From assembly GCA_023898685.1 (NCBI GenBank), contig CP060234.1:372001-436000 (forward strand): a DNA stretch of 64,000 bases. The letters are read 5' to 3'. The stretch comes from Phycisphaeraceae bacterium. GTDB lineage: Bacteria; Planctomycetota; Phycisphaerae; Phycisphaerales; UBA1924. This document shows, piece by piece, positions 52,518-60,457 of the stretch (its first letter is position 1; each line of letters begins with the position of its first letter). Under the pieces are notes generated by a model. That model searched no databases. It was not told where the DNA came from and saw only the letters and a list, made by a program, of their open reading frames with translations. A program made the translations under genes and the position numbers.

Positions 52518-53489
52518 TCAGGCGAAGGGCCAGATCTCCAGCCCGTGGGGGGCGTTGCGGACGTCGGCGGTGAGGTTGACGCTCTTGACGATCTCGCCCC
52601 GCTCGAGGTTATAGGCGGTGATCGTCGAGGGTGAAGACGCGCCGATGACCTTCCCGTCGTCGGTCGCGACGAGCCCCCGCCCGAAATCGGGGCGGGCATG
52701 ATCCTCCGGCAGGTCATTGTGCTCGAGACGCTCGCGCGGGAAGGCCGGGATGGGCAGGACCTTCCGCTCCGACCCGTCGCGGCTCGCGTAGATGATCTTC
52801 TCCTGCGAGGTCGCGTTGTAGATCACGCCGTCGCGGTAGGGGCGGCAGTTGTGTGTCAGGCGGGGCACACGTGCGACCGGGCGGTAGAGACCCTCGGTGG
52901 TTCCCGGAGCGGAGGAGAGCAGGGCGTCGAGCCCCGTGCCGCAGACGAGCGTGCGCCCGCCCTCGCGCCAGACCATGTTGATGTGCATCGTGTCGCCCAT
53001 CGCGGGCCCGCCCGACGCGTTGGGGTCGAATCGCCGGGCGACGACGCCCGGCCCGGACGCGGGGCCTTTCGCGGTCTGGAGGCGGACCTGCTCGATCGTG
53101 AACCGATACCCCGCGACGTAGCGGCGCTCGACCAGGTCGAACTCGAGCAATGAGTCAAAGCCCGTCGCGGTGATCAGCAGACGGTCGCCATCGGCGAAGA
53201 TCTCGTGGCAGTCCTTGCAGTAGGGCGCCGGGTAGGAGCCGTCGAGATTGAATTCCCTGTCGAAGATGAACAGCTCGTTGCCGGCGCCGATGACCACGTG
53301 CTCTTTGTGGAACGCGATGCCGCGGAGTCCCCGGCCGCCGCCCCGGCCCGACCAGTCGATCTCCATCTCGTTCCAGTCGAGCACGCGGGTGTGCTCGCCC
53401 GTCTCGAGATTCACGAGATGAGCCCCGCCGTGACTCTCGCCCTGGTGGGACGATCGGATGACCTCGGTGACGAGCACGGTGGGGAGCAT
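52518..53489 (-). CDS. Beta-propeller-like protein of unknown function
   Basis: A 323-residue protein without a signal peptide. It starts MLPTVLVTEVIRSSHQGESH and has repeated strand-turn units: HLVNLETGEHTRVLDW, GIAFHKEHVVIGAGNELFIF, DGDRLLITATGFDSLLEFDL, GGRTLVCGTGLDALL, DGVIYNATSQEKIIY, and TDDGKVIGASSPSTITAYNL. These repeats suggest a six-bladed propeller. His and Cys residues (YCKDCHEI, LTHNCRPY) could bind metal. I cannot name a reaction. The start at 53489 is preferred over the long upstream frame, which lies in repeat-like sequence; GGGG is nearby but no clear ribosome site. Confidence 0.65.
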   Translation of the reverse strand: MLPTVLVTEVIRSSHQGESHGGAHLVNLETGEHTRVLDWNEMEIDWSGRGGGRGLRGIAFHKEHVVIGAGNELFIFDREFNLDGSYPAPYCKDCHEIFADGDRLLITATGFDSLLEFDLVERRYVAGYRFTIEQVRLQTAKGPASGPGVVARRFDPNASGGPAMGDTMHINMVWREGGRTLVCGTGLDALLSSAPGTTEGLYRPVARVPRLTHNCRPYRDGVIYNATSQEKIIYASRDGSERKVLPIPAFPRERLEHNDLPEDHARPDFGRGLVATDDGKVIGASSPSTITAYNLERGEIVKSVNLTADVRNAPHGLEIWPFA

Positions 53490-53604
53490 GGGCGATAGTA
53501 GAGACCGGCAACGAAGAAGTTTCAACGCGAAGGTCGCGAAGGGCTCGAAGGAGAGGCAGGGATGAACGCGGAGACGCGGAGAGCGCGGAGTTGGGGATTC
53601 TGAA

Positions 53605-53763
53605 GGAGCCCTGAGCGCGAGCGACGGGCCGAACGTCAATGAGCTGGAGAAAGAGGGTGCCACGACTCGCCGTCTTCGGCGCAGTCGTGTCTTCGGGGGA
53701 GCACTGCTGCGCCGAAGACGGCGAGCAGTGGCACCCCCGCCCGTCGCTCGCGCTCGGGGCTCC
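53605..53763. repeat. Composite nested repeat: two-hairpin unit inside GAGCGCGAGCGAC arms
   Basis: Outer arms of 24 nt (53605-53628 and 53740-53763) match at 23 positions and carry GAGCGCGAGCGAC, the core also seen at 40792-40878. Inside, 53655-53736 is a GGGTGCCACG two-hairpin unit: CACGACT pairs with AGTCGTG on the left, CACTGCT with AGCAGTG on the right, and their loops are complementary to each other. The composite abuts the acpS stop codon. Confidence 0.9.
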
Positions 53764-54141
53764 TTACTCCGCGATGACCGACGCGAAGGCGATGGAGTCC
53801 GTGTGCGTCAGCGAGATAGTCCAGCGGGTGATGCCCCGCTCTTCCGCGATCCGGGCCGCGCCGCCGTGGAGCCGGACGCCCGGCCGGCCCGCGTCGTCTC
53901 GCGTCACCTCGACGTCGGTCCAGCCGACCCCCTGGGCCCACCCCGTGCCCAGCGCCTTCATCACCGCCTCCTTCGCGGCGAACCGGGCGGCGTAGTGCTC
54001 GTCGCGCCGCTTGCTCGTCTCGGCGTAGGCCTGCTCATCGGCGGTGAAGCACCGGTCGCGGAACCGCTCGCCCTGCCTGTCGAGCAGGTCGCTGATCCGC
54101 GCCACATCCACCGCGTCGATGCCGTGCCCGATGATGGCCAA
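53764..54141 (-). CDS. acpS: Holo-[acyl-carrier-protein] synthase
   Basis: Transfers 4'-phosphopantetheine from CoA to acyl carrier protein; 125 aa, usual size. Motifs: IGHGIDAVDVARI (Mg-binding Asp near the N-terminus), RFAAKEAVMKALGTGW (Glu and Lys), and ISLTHTDSIAFASVI at the end, where a family His-(S/T)-x-x-x-A-A-like segment is expected. The start is TTG 54141 with GGAG 8 nt upstream. It lies between two intergenic palindromes. Confidence 0.94.
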   Translation of the reverse strand: MAIIGHGIDAVDVARISDLLDRQGERFRDRCFTADEQAYAETSKRRDEHYAARFAAKEAVMKALGTGWAQGVGWTDVEVTRDDAGRPGVRLHGGAARIAEERGITRWTISLTHTDSIAFASVIAE

Positions 54142-54167
54142 CTGTCAGGCTCCGATTGCGGTTCCCA

Positions 54168-54241
54168 CGAGCCGCGGGCGCAAGCCCGCGGAGTTCCTGA
54201 GCCTTCGGCACACCGCTCCGCGGGCCTGCGCCCGCGGCTCG
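54168..54241. repeat. Long intergenic palindrome, GCGCAAGCC family
   Basis: 26-nt arms (54168-54193 and 54216-54241) differ at one position and enclose 22 nt. The arm core is GCGGGCGCAAGCCCGCGG, nearly the same as in the copy at 25701-25786. It fills most of the gap between acpS and the FmdB-type gene. Confidence 0.9.
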
Positions 54242-54250
54242 CATGGAGTC

Positions 54251-54583
54251 CTAGGTCTTTGGTGCCGCCTTCTTCTCGCCCTTCGCCGGTTTCGCCTCGG
54301 CCTTCTTCTCCGCCTTCGACTCCGGCTTGCCTTCAGACTTCGAATCGCTCTTGGGCTCGCCCGACTTCTTCTCCGCGTCGGCCTTCTGCTTGTAGTCCTT
54401 CGAGCGGTAGTCGGTCTCGTAGAACCCCGAGCCCTTGAACAGCACCGCCCCCCCACCGCTGATCAGCCGCTCGAGGGCGTTCTGCTCGCACTCGGGGCAC
54501 TTGCGCTTGGGCTTGGCGGTGATCGACTGGAACACCTCGAGCTCATGCCCGCACGACTTGCAGCGGTACTCGTACGTGGGCAT
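54251..54583 (-). CDS. FmdB-type zinc ribbon protein
   Basis: Small putative regulatory or nucleic-acid-binding protein of the FmdB/CxxC-CxxC-SSSS family; 110 aa. MPTYEYRCKSCGHELEVFQS and KCPECEQNALERLISGGGAV give the two zinc-binding Cys pairs, followed by FKGSGFYETDY, typical of the family. The C-terminal half is a charged Lys/Ala/Ser/Glu-rich tail, probably disordered. The start is 3 nt from the stop of grpE, so it belongs to the chaperone transcript. Its exact role is unknown in most bacteria. Confidence 0.9.
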   Translation of the reverse strand: MPTYEYRCKSCGHELEVFQSITAKPKRKCPECEQNALERLISGGGAVLFKGSGFYETDYRSKDYKQKADAEKKSGEPKSDSKSEGKPESKAEKKAEAKPAKGEKKAAPKT

Positions 54584-54586
54584 CGC

Positions 54587-55258
54587 TCAGCCCTCCTGTT
54601 CCGTCGCGTCGCCCGATTCCGGCGAGGCCTCGACCGCGACGACCACCTTCGCGGGGCGGATCACCCGGTCGCCCATCGTGAACCCCGGGCTGCGCACCTC
54701 GACGACGTGCCCGGGCTCGACCCCGGACTCGCTCGTGTTCTCCACCGCCTCGTGCCGGTGCGGGTCGAACGCGTCCCCCGCGACCGGGAAGACCGGCGCG
54801 ACACCATGGTTGGAGAGCACGCGCAGGAACTCCGCCTTGATCATCTCGACGCCGCCCATGACCTGGGCGACGGTCGCCTTCTCGGGGTCCTGCTTGAGCG
54901 CCATGTCGAAGAAGTCGAGCACCTGGAGCAGCGACTGCACCACGCCCGCCGCGGTCAGCTCGCGCGTCTCCCGCTCGTTCTGCCGGGCCCGGCGCTGGAA
55001 GTTCTGGTAGTCGGCCGCGGTGCGCTGGAGCAGATCGCGGTTCTGGTCACGCTGCGCCGCGACGAGGCGCAGGGCCTCGACGAAGTCCTCCGCCCCCACC
55101 GGCACGTCGGCGTCGCCCGCGCGGGCGATCTCGACCAGTTCCTCCGCCTGCTCGCCGGTCATCGCGTCGGCATCCGGAGCCGGATCGGCCTGCCCCCGCT
55201 CGCCGTCGGCGGGCATCCCGGTCTCGGGCGTGTCGTGTCGTTCTTCCGTCTCGTTCAT
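54587..55258 (-). CDS. grpE: Nucleotide exchange factor GrpE
   Basis: Co-chaperone that releases ADP from DnaK; 223 aa. A disordered acidic N-terminus (about 1-60) leads to the long helix LVAAQRDQNRDLLQRTAADY and NFQRRARQNERETRE, then VVQSLLQVLDFFDMALK and GVEMIKAEFLRVLSNHGV. The beta domain ends with GDRVIRPAKVVVA, a typical GrpE closing segment. It follows dnaJ by 11 nt. No dnaK lies in this window. Confidence 0.95.
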   Translation of the reverse strand: MNETEERHDTPETGMPADGERGQADPAPDADAMTGEQAEELVEIARAGDADVPVGAEDFVEALRLVAAQRDQNRDLLQRTAADYQNFQRRARQNERETRELTAAGVVQSLLQVLDFFDMALKQDPEKATVAQVMGGVEMIKAEFLRVLSNHGVAPVFPVAGDAFDPHRHEAVENTSESGVEPGHVVEVRSPGFTMGDRVIRPAKVVVAVEASPESGDATEQEG

Positions 55259-55269
55259 GGCTGGTCTTC

Positions 55270-56427
55270 TCAGCTCAGGGCATCCCTGATCTTCTTCCAG
55301 AACCCGTGGCTCTCGGGCAGCACGCTGTTGTCCTCGGTCTCGGCGAACTCGCGGAGCAGCTCTTCCTGCCGCTTCGTCAGCCTCTTGGGCGTCTCGATCT
55401 TCGTCACCAGCACCAGGTCACCCCGCCGCCCCGAGCGCAGGTTGGGCAGGCCCTCGCCGTGGATCGTGAACATCGCCCCGTACTGCGTCGCCTTCGGGAT
55501 CGTCAGCGTGTGCTGGCCCTCCAGCGTCGGCACCTCGACCTCGGCCCCCAACGACGCCTGCGTAAACGAGATCGGCATCTCCATCAGCAGGTGGTCGCCC
55601 TCGCGCTCGAACAGGTCGTGCCGCTCGACGCGCACCAGCACGTGCAGGTCGCCCCGCACGCCCTCGCCCGTGGGGCTCTGCTCGCGCGCGGGGGGCTCGC
55701 CCTCGCCCTGCACGCGCACCGCCTGCCCGGTCTGGATCCCCGCGGGGATCTTGACGCTCAGCTTGCGTTTGCGGGGCTGGCGTCCCTTGCCGTGGCAGTC
55801 GGGGCACTTCTCCTTGACGATCTTGCCGACACCCCGGCACGCGGGGCAGGCGGTGACCATGCGGAACATCCCGCCCAGGCCGGCCTGCTGCACCTTGCCC
55901 TGCCCGCCGCAGGTGCTGCACGTCTCGGGCTTCGTGCCGGGCTTGGCGCCGGTGCCGGCGCACGTGTCGCAGACATCAAGCCGCGTGAACTCGACGTCTC
56001 GTGAGCAGCCGTGCAGCACGTCGGTGAAGTCGATCGACACCTCGGTCTCGAGGTCGTAGCCCCGGGCGACGCGCTGGGCGCGGGGCCCCGCCCCCCCGGA
56101 ACGCCCCCCGAAGCCGCCTCCACCGAAGATGTCGTTGAACATCGAGAAGATGTCGTCGACGTTCATCCGGCTGAAGTCGTGGTGGGCGGCGCCGGCGCCG
56201 CGGAACGCGTCGTGCCCGAACTGGTCGTAGCGCTTCCGCTTGTCGGCGTCGGAGAGGATCTCGTACGCCTCCGCGGCCTCCTTGAACTTCGCCTCGGCCT
56301 CCGGGTCGTCCGGGTTGCGGTCCGGGTGGAACTTCATCGCGAGGCGGCGGTAGGCGCGCTTGATCTCGTCGTCCGTAGCGGACTTGGTCAGGCCCAGGAT
56401 CTCGTAGTAGTCGCGGGTGGCGGTCAT
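55270..56427 (-). CDS. dnaJ: Chaperone protein DnaJ
   Basis: Hsp40 co-chaperone of DnaK; 385 aa. J domain MTATRDYYEILGLTKSATDD with HPD in MKFHPDRNPDD; a Gly/Phe region (MFNDIFGGGGFGG); four zinc-finger repeats (CDTCAGTG, CSTCGGQG, CPACRGVG, CPDCHGKG); and the C-terminal substrate-binding domains. Start 56427 is preferred over 56472 because the family begins at the J domain. Its ATG overlaps the stop of an upstream orphan gene (ATGA), so translation may depend on that gene. Confidence 0.96.
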   Translation of the reverse strand: MTATRDYYEILGLTKSATDDEIKRAYRRLAMKFHPDRNPDDPEAEAKFKEAAEAYEILSDADKRKRYDQFGHDAFRGAGAAHHDFSRMNVDDIFSMFNDIFGGGGFGGRSGGAGPRAQRVARGYDLETEVSIDFTDVLHGCSRDVEFTRLDVCDTCAGTGAKPGTKPETCSTCGGQGKVQQAGLGGMFRMVTACPACRGVGKIVKEKCPDCHGKGRQPRKRKLSVKIPAGIQTGQAVRVQGEGEPPAREQSPTGEGVRGDLHVLVRVERHDLFEREGDHLLMEMPISFTQASLGAEVEVPTLEGQHTLTIPKATQYGAMFTIHGEGLPNLRSGRRGDLVLVTKIETPKRLTKRQEELLREFAETEDNSVLPESHGFWKKIRDALS

Positions 56428-57128
56428 GCTTGGCGGTGCCCTTCGCGCTGCTGACGGCGTCTCTCGGCCCAAATGTCATCCCGCAGTTCGCGAGCTTCCC
56501 TGCTCTCTGTCACGACACCCTCGCGTGTCAGGCATTGGCGAAGAAGATCCTTGAGCTCGCGAATCTCCTTGGTAAGCTTGCTGATCGGCCGATTGTCGGA
56601 GGCATCGTGATTGCGATAGGACAGCACCTCGACGACACTCAGCGACTCGTGGGCCTGCCTTGCTTCGTCCTTGTACGCTGCTGTTATCCGAACGAAGTCG
56701 TCTTTCAGACAAGCGTAAAGACCGCCAAACTGACCCCACATGAGCGTCCGTGAATCACCAGGTGCGAGAGCAGGAATACCTGTGATCAAGGGACCGTTGT
56801 CCATGACCGAGATCTTCGATCGAAGTTGCTCTAGCTCCTCGTCATTCTCACTGTTGATGAAGCCAAACGCCCGCATGGGAAGCGGTCGCGACGACTCAAA
56901 CTCGATCTCGTATGCAATGCCTTGACCGACGTTCCTGATCTCCAGCATGATCAGCGATGGTGCATCGTCATTTCTCCGGGTAGTGACTTGGATTCGTGGT
57001 GCCGAGCGATCAGACTCAAGCTTGAAAGCTCTCTTGGCAATATTCCATGATTTCCACGCTGCCACTGCACTTGCACCGGCAGCAAGCAGACCAAACACAC
57101 CCAGCAGAACACTCAACCAGATCGGCAT
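56424..57128 (-). CDS. Single-pass membrane protein of unknown function, lower GC than neighbours
   Basis: A 234-residue protein I do not recognise. One N-terminal membrane segment (IWLSVLLGVFGLLAAGASAVAAW) is followed by a soluble domain with beta-like segments (APRIQVTTRRND, LIMLEIRNVGQGIAYEIEFE, PALAPGDSRTLMWGQFG) and a charged helical tail (LTKEIRELKDLLRQCL, ELRDDIWAERRRQQREG). Its base composition is visibly less GC-rich than the surrounding chaperone genes, suggesting a foreign origin. It lies between groEL and dnaJ and shares ATGA with dnaJ, an unusual place for an acquired gene. Confidence 0.7.
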   Translation of the reverse strand: MPIWLSVLLGVFGLLAAGASAVAAWKSWNIAKRAFKLESDRSAPRIQVTTRRNDDAPSLIMLEIRNVGQGIAYEIEFESSRPLPMRAFGFINSENDEELEQLRSKISVMDNGPLITGIPALAPGDSRTLMWGQFGGLYACLKDDFVRITAAYKDEARQAHESLSVVEVLSYRNHDASDNRPISKLTKEIRELKDLLRQCLTREGVVTESREARELRDDIWAERRRQQREGHRQA

Positions 57129-57216
57129 GAATCGAGCCCCGTCGGTCTCCCGCCGGGGCCCGGTGATTGATCGCCCGCGTGCTCGTCCACGGGCGGGTGC
57201 ATCTCAACGCAATCTC

Positions 57217-58830
57217 TCAGCTCACCGCCCCCACCACCGGCTCGGCGTCGTCCTTGAGGTTGGTGATCATCACGTCGGTCGTCAGCATCAGCCCCGCCAC
57301 GCTGGCCGCGTTGATCAGGGCGCTCTTGACCACCAGCGCCGGGTCGATGATCCCCGCCTTGACCATGTCGACGTAATCACCCGTCGCGGCGTTGAGCCCC
57401 GTGCTGGTCTCGCTCTCGAGGATCGTCTCGACCGCGAGGTCGCCGTCGAAGCCCGCGTTGACCGCGATCTGGCGGGCCGGGTCCTCGATCGCCTTGAGCA
57501 CGATATCGAAGCCCAGCTTTTCGTCGCCCTTCGCCTTCTTCTGGCCCGCCCGGAGCGCCTCGACGGTGCGGAGCAGCGCCACGCCGCCGCCCGGGACGTA
57601 CCCCTCCTTCGCGGCCGCGCGGGTCGCGTGCAGGGCGTCGTCGACGAGGTCCTTTCTCGCCTTCTGCTCCTGCTCGGTCGAGCCGCCGACGTTGAGGATC
57701 GCGACGCCCCCGGTGAGCTTGGCGTGCCGCTCCATCAGCTTCTCTTTGTCGTAGTCGCTGGTCGACTTCTCGTGCTGGCCCATGATCTGGGCGGCCCGGG
57801 CCTCGATGTCCTTCTTCTTGCCCGCGCCCTCGATGATCGTCGTGCCGTCCTTGTCGACAACGATCTTCTTGGCGCGACCCAGCTCGTTCAGCTCGACCGA
57901 CTCGAGGCTCCGCCCCAGGTCCTCGCTGAAGAACTGCCCGCCGGTCAGCACCGCGATGTCGCCCAGCATCGCCTTGCGGCGATCGCCGAAGCCCGGGGCC
58001 TTGACCGCGCAGACGTTGAGCACGCCGCGGAGGCGGTTGACGACGAGGGCCGCGAGCGCCTCGTTCTCCACGTCCTCCGCGATCATGAGCAGGGGCTTGC
58101 CGCCCGCCGCCACCTTGTTGAGCAGGGGAAGCAGGTCGGGCAGGTTGCTGACCTTCTTCTCGTAGATGAGGATCAGCGCGTCCTCGAGCACCGCCTCGCC
58201 CGTCTTGGGGTTGGTCATGAAGTAGGGCGAGAGGTAGCCCTTGTCGAACTGCATGCCCTCGGTGTAGTCGAGCGTCGTCTCGGCCGTCTTGCCGTCCTCG
58301 ATCTCGACCACGCCGTCGGCCCCGACCTTCGCAGTCGCCTCGGCGATCAGCTCTCCGATGTTCTCGTCGTTGTTGGCGCTGACCGTCGCGACCTTCTTGA
58401 AATCGGCCTTGCCCTTGCAGGGCACCGCGAGCTTGTCGATCGCCTCCGACGCGACGCCCGCGGCGTTGTTGATCCCGCGCTGCAGGTGCACGGGGTTCGC
58501 CCCCGCGGCGACGTGCCTGAGGCCCTCGGTGAAGATCGCCTGGGCGAGCACGGTCGCGGCCGTGGTGCCGTCGCCCGCCTTGTCGGCGGTCTTCTTGGCG
58601 ACCTGGTGGACCATCTTCGCGCCCATCGACTCGAAGGGCTGGGGCAACTCGATCTCCTTCGCGACCGAGACCCCGTCCTTGGTGACGCCCGGCCCGCCGT
58701 ACGACTTCTCGATGACCACGTGCCGCCCGGAGGGCCCCATGGTGCACTTGACCGCATCGGCGAGCTGGTCGACGCCCTTCTTCATCTCGAGGAGGGCGGC
58801 CGAACGTTGCATGATCTGTTTCTGTCCCAT
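57217..58830 (-). CDS. groEL: Chaperonin GroEL, divergent paralogue without Gly-Gly-Met tail
   Basis: 60-kDa chaperonin subunit, 537 aa. ATP site KAGDGTTAATVLAQAIF, and EGMQFDKGYLSPYFMTN, IAEDVENEALAALVVN, KAPGFGDRRKAMLGDIA and YVPGGGVALLR are standard. The ending KDDAEPVVGAVS lacks the Gly-Gly-Met tail. The segment before DALHATRAAA reads GGSTEQEQKARKDLVDD, less canonical than in the second copy at 60865-62607. It is the copy nearer to groES, separated from it by a four-helix-bundle gene. Such divergent copies often serve special clients. Confidence 0.95.
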   Translation of the reverse strand: MGQKQIMQRSAALLEMKKGVDQLADAVKCTMGPSGRHVVIEKSYGGPGVTKDGVSVAKEIELPQPFESMGAKMVHQVAKKTADKAGDGTTAATVLAQAIFTEGLRHVAAGANPVHLQRGINNAAGVASEAIDKLAVPCKGKADFKKVATVSANNDENIGELIAEATAKVGADGVVEIEDGKTAETTLDYTEGMQFDKGYLSPYFMTNPKTGEAVLEDALILIYEKKVSNLPDLLPLLNKVAAGGKPLLMIAEDVENEALAALVVNRLRGVLNVCAVKAPGFGDRRKAMLGDIAVLTGGQFFSEDLGRSLESVELNELGRAKKIVVDKDGTTIIEGAGKKKDIEARAAQIMGQHEKSTSDYDKEKLMERHAKLTGGVAILNVGGSTEQEQKARKDLVDDALHATRAAAKEGYVPGGGVALLRTVEALRAGQKKAKGDEKLGFDIVLKAIEDPARQIAVNAGFDGDLAVETILESETSTGLNAATGDYVDMVKAGIIDPALVVKSALINAASVAGLMLTTDVMITNLKDDAEPVVGAVS

Positions 58831-58847
58831 AGTTCTGCTCCAAGGCT

Positions 58848-59298
58848 GAGGGGATCGGGGATCAGCGATCGGCGATCAGGGCTGTGTTCCGCGACCCAGT
58901 TTGGCTTCGATGCTCTTCAACAGGCCGGAAAGCACCCGGCCACACTGACTCGTTTCATCCATCGTCCGCCGAAGTTCTTCGTCCTGCAGGTACGCGAGTT
59001 CCTTGGCGATGATCAGCTGTGTCTCGACCTCGTACATCGATCCCCTTGCGACCCTGAGGAATCGTGCGTATTCCGTCGTGCTTCCCCGCCCCCAGCCCTC
59101 GGCGATGTTGCTCGGGATCGAGACCGAAGCACGCCGGAGCTGGCTGATGAGGCCGTACCGCTCGGAATCGGGGAACCCGCCGGTGATCTGGTAGATCCGT
59201 TTGGTCAGAGAGATCCCGAGCTTCCACGCTTCCAGATCTCGGTATGACCGTATCGGATGGCTCAACCCTGATCCCCGATCGCTGATCCCCGATCCCTC
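58848..59298. mobile_element. Inverted-repeat-framed four-helix-bundle cassette (putative mobile unit)
   Basis: Arms of 33-34 nt (58848-58881 and 59266-59298) are complementary with one indel and one mismatch. Each is built from repeats of GATCGGGGATCAGC and GATC-type units. The enclosed gene starts one base from the right arm and ends inside the left arm. The unit sits between groES and groEL. Mobility is inferred from the symmetric frame and odd location; no transposase is present. Confidence 0.65.
58876..59265 (-). CDS. Four-helix-bundle protein (23S rRNA intervening-sequence protein family)
   Basis: A 129-residue helical protein of the family first noted inside rRNA intervening sequences. 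Signature: SYRDLEAWKLGISLTKRIYQ, FPDSERYGLISQLRRASVSI, PSNIAEGWGRGSTTEYARFL and ARGSMYEVETQLIIAKELAY. Function unknown; the family is scattered widely, which suggests horizontal spread. The start appears to be TTG 59265 (SHPIRSYRD follows) directly after the inverted repeat arm. It separates groES from groEL, which normally adjoin. Confidence 0.92.
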   Translation of the reverse strand: MSHPIRSYRDLEAWKLGISLTKRIYQITGGFPDSERYGLISQLRRASVSIPSNIAEGWGRGSTTEYARFLRVARGSMYEVETQLIIAKELAYLQDEELRRTMDETSQCGRVLSGLLKSIEAKLGRGTQP

Positions 59299-59302
59299 GG
59301 CG

Positions 59303-59593
59303 TCATCCCTGGATCACGCCCAACAACTCCGTCTCCCGCAGGATCAGGTGCTTATCCCCCTTGATCTCCACTTCCGTGCCCGCGTACTTGCCGTAGACGA
59401 CGCGGTCGCCCTTCTTGACGGAGAGCGCGGCCCGCGTGCCGTTGTCGAGCAGCTTGCCGGGCCCGGTGGCGACGACCTGCCCCTGGATGGGGCGCTCTTT
59501 GCTCGACTCGGGCAGGTAGAGGCCCGACTCGGTCATGGTTTCCTTCTCGATCGGCTTGACGAGGACGCGGTCCTCAAGGGGCTTGACGGCCAT
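59303..59593 (-). CDS. groES: Co-chaperonin GroES
   Basis: 10-kDa lid of the GroEL chamber; 96 aa, canonical length. MAVKPLEDRVLVKPIEKE, the mobile loop region TMTESGLYLPESSKE, GQVVATGPGKLLDNG, VKKGDRVVYGKYAGTEVEI and the ending LILRETELLGVIQG. ATG 59593 has GGAG 8 nt upstream; ATG 59599 is too close to that site. It is followed by the inverted-repeat cassette and then groEL. Confidence 0.96.
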   Translation of the reverse strand: MAVKPLEDRVLVKPIEKETMTESGLYLPESSKERPIQGQVVATGPGKLLDNGTRAALSVKKGDRVVYGKYAGTEVEIKGDKHLILRETELLGVIQG

Positions 59594-59633
59594 CTTCATA
59601 TCTCCATTCTGGACGGCTCCCGCCGTCGTCGGT

Positions 59634-60038
59634 TCACTCCTGACCCAGCCGCGATGCGACGGTCTCCACGATCTCCGTCGCGATCCCGACGGCTTCTTCA
59701 ACTTCGCTCTTTCCGACCTTCTCCGCAACACCCGGGTAGCGGGCCTGCGTGCCATAGTTCGTCAGCCGGACTGCACCCGACCAACCCCGGCTCTCCGGCA
59801 GATGCTCTCCGCACAGGTCGAGCAGCAGCCCGATGTCGTGCGTCAGCGGGAACGCGATTCCGTGCCCGATGAGCACCGCCTTGAGCGACTTCTCCGCCGC
59901 CTGCTGGAGGTGGTAGGCGACCAGCCAGTACGGCGGGTCGGGCATCTCCAGCGTGTGCCGGGCCACGCGGAGATCGTCGGCGGCGACGGCGAGCCACCGG
60001 CGCACCGTTTCATCGAGTTGTTCAGGCCGCCCGCTCAT
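59634..60038 (-). CDS. HEPN domain protein (MNT-HEPN pair)
   Basis: Helical HEPN-domain protein, 134 aa, predicted toxin or effector of an MNT-HEPN toxin-antitoxin-like pair. LAVAADDLRVARHTL, PPYWLVAYHLQQAAEKSLKA, GIAFPLTHDIGLLLDLC and LTNYGTQARYPG follow the usual HEPN layout. I could not confirm a strict R-x4-6-H RNase motif, so catalytic activity is uncertain. Start 60038 overlaps the nucleotidyltransferase frame by 17 nt, implying coupled translation. It lies just upstream of groES on the same strand. Confidence 0.9.
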   Translation of the reverse strand: MSGRPEQLDETVRRWLAVAADDLRVARHTLEMPDPPYWLVAYHLQQAAEKSLKAVLIGHGIAFPLTHDIGLLLDLCGEHLPESRGWSGAVRLTNYGTQARYPGVAEKVGKSEVEEAVGIATEIVETVASRLGQE

Positions 60039-60342
60039 AGAGCACCCGCTTCTCCCGATCCGCGTAGTAGAACACCGTTCCCGGGGTCTCCCGCTCGTTC
60101 TCGTATTCCTGCTCCGTCGCGACGACGAAGTCGCACCCGACCGGCACGCCGCGCTTGGCCTCGTACATCGCCGTCGCCAGGCCGAAGCGGTCCGAGATGT
60201 CGTCCACGAGGATGATGAAATCAAAGTCGCTCCGCTGCCCCGCGTCCCCCCGCGCCCGCGATCCGAAGAGGATCACGCGGCTCGGGTCGAACTTCTCGAC
60301 CAGCCGTCTCGTGATCTCCTGGATGGCCTCGTCGGGCGTCAT
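60022..60342 (-). CDS. Minimal nucleotidyltransferase (MNT-HEPN antitoxin-type)
   Basis: A 106-residue MNT-family nucleotidyltransferase. The active-site pattern is ILFGSRARGDAGQRSDFDFI (Gly-Ser then Asp-x-Asp). It is encoded directly before and overlapping the HEPN gene. In characterised pairs the MNT protein modifies the HEPN toxin with AMP to silence it; here that is inferred from family and context. DREKRVLYERAA closes the protein, typical of the group. Confidence 0.92.
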   Translation of the reverse strand: MTPDEAIQEITRRLVEKFDPSRVILFGSRARGDAGQRSDFDFIILVDDISDRFGLATAMYEAKRGVPVGCDFVVATEQEYENERETPGTVFYYADREKRVLYERAA

Positions 60343-60457
60343 CGCCGGTTCCCTTTGGTGGGACGGGGCGTCGGCCCGTGTCCCCCTGTTCTACTTCCTG
60401 ACTTCCTGCCCTCGTGGGACGGACTTCCAGCCCATCACTCCTTCTCTCTCTTCCCTC

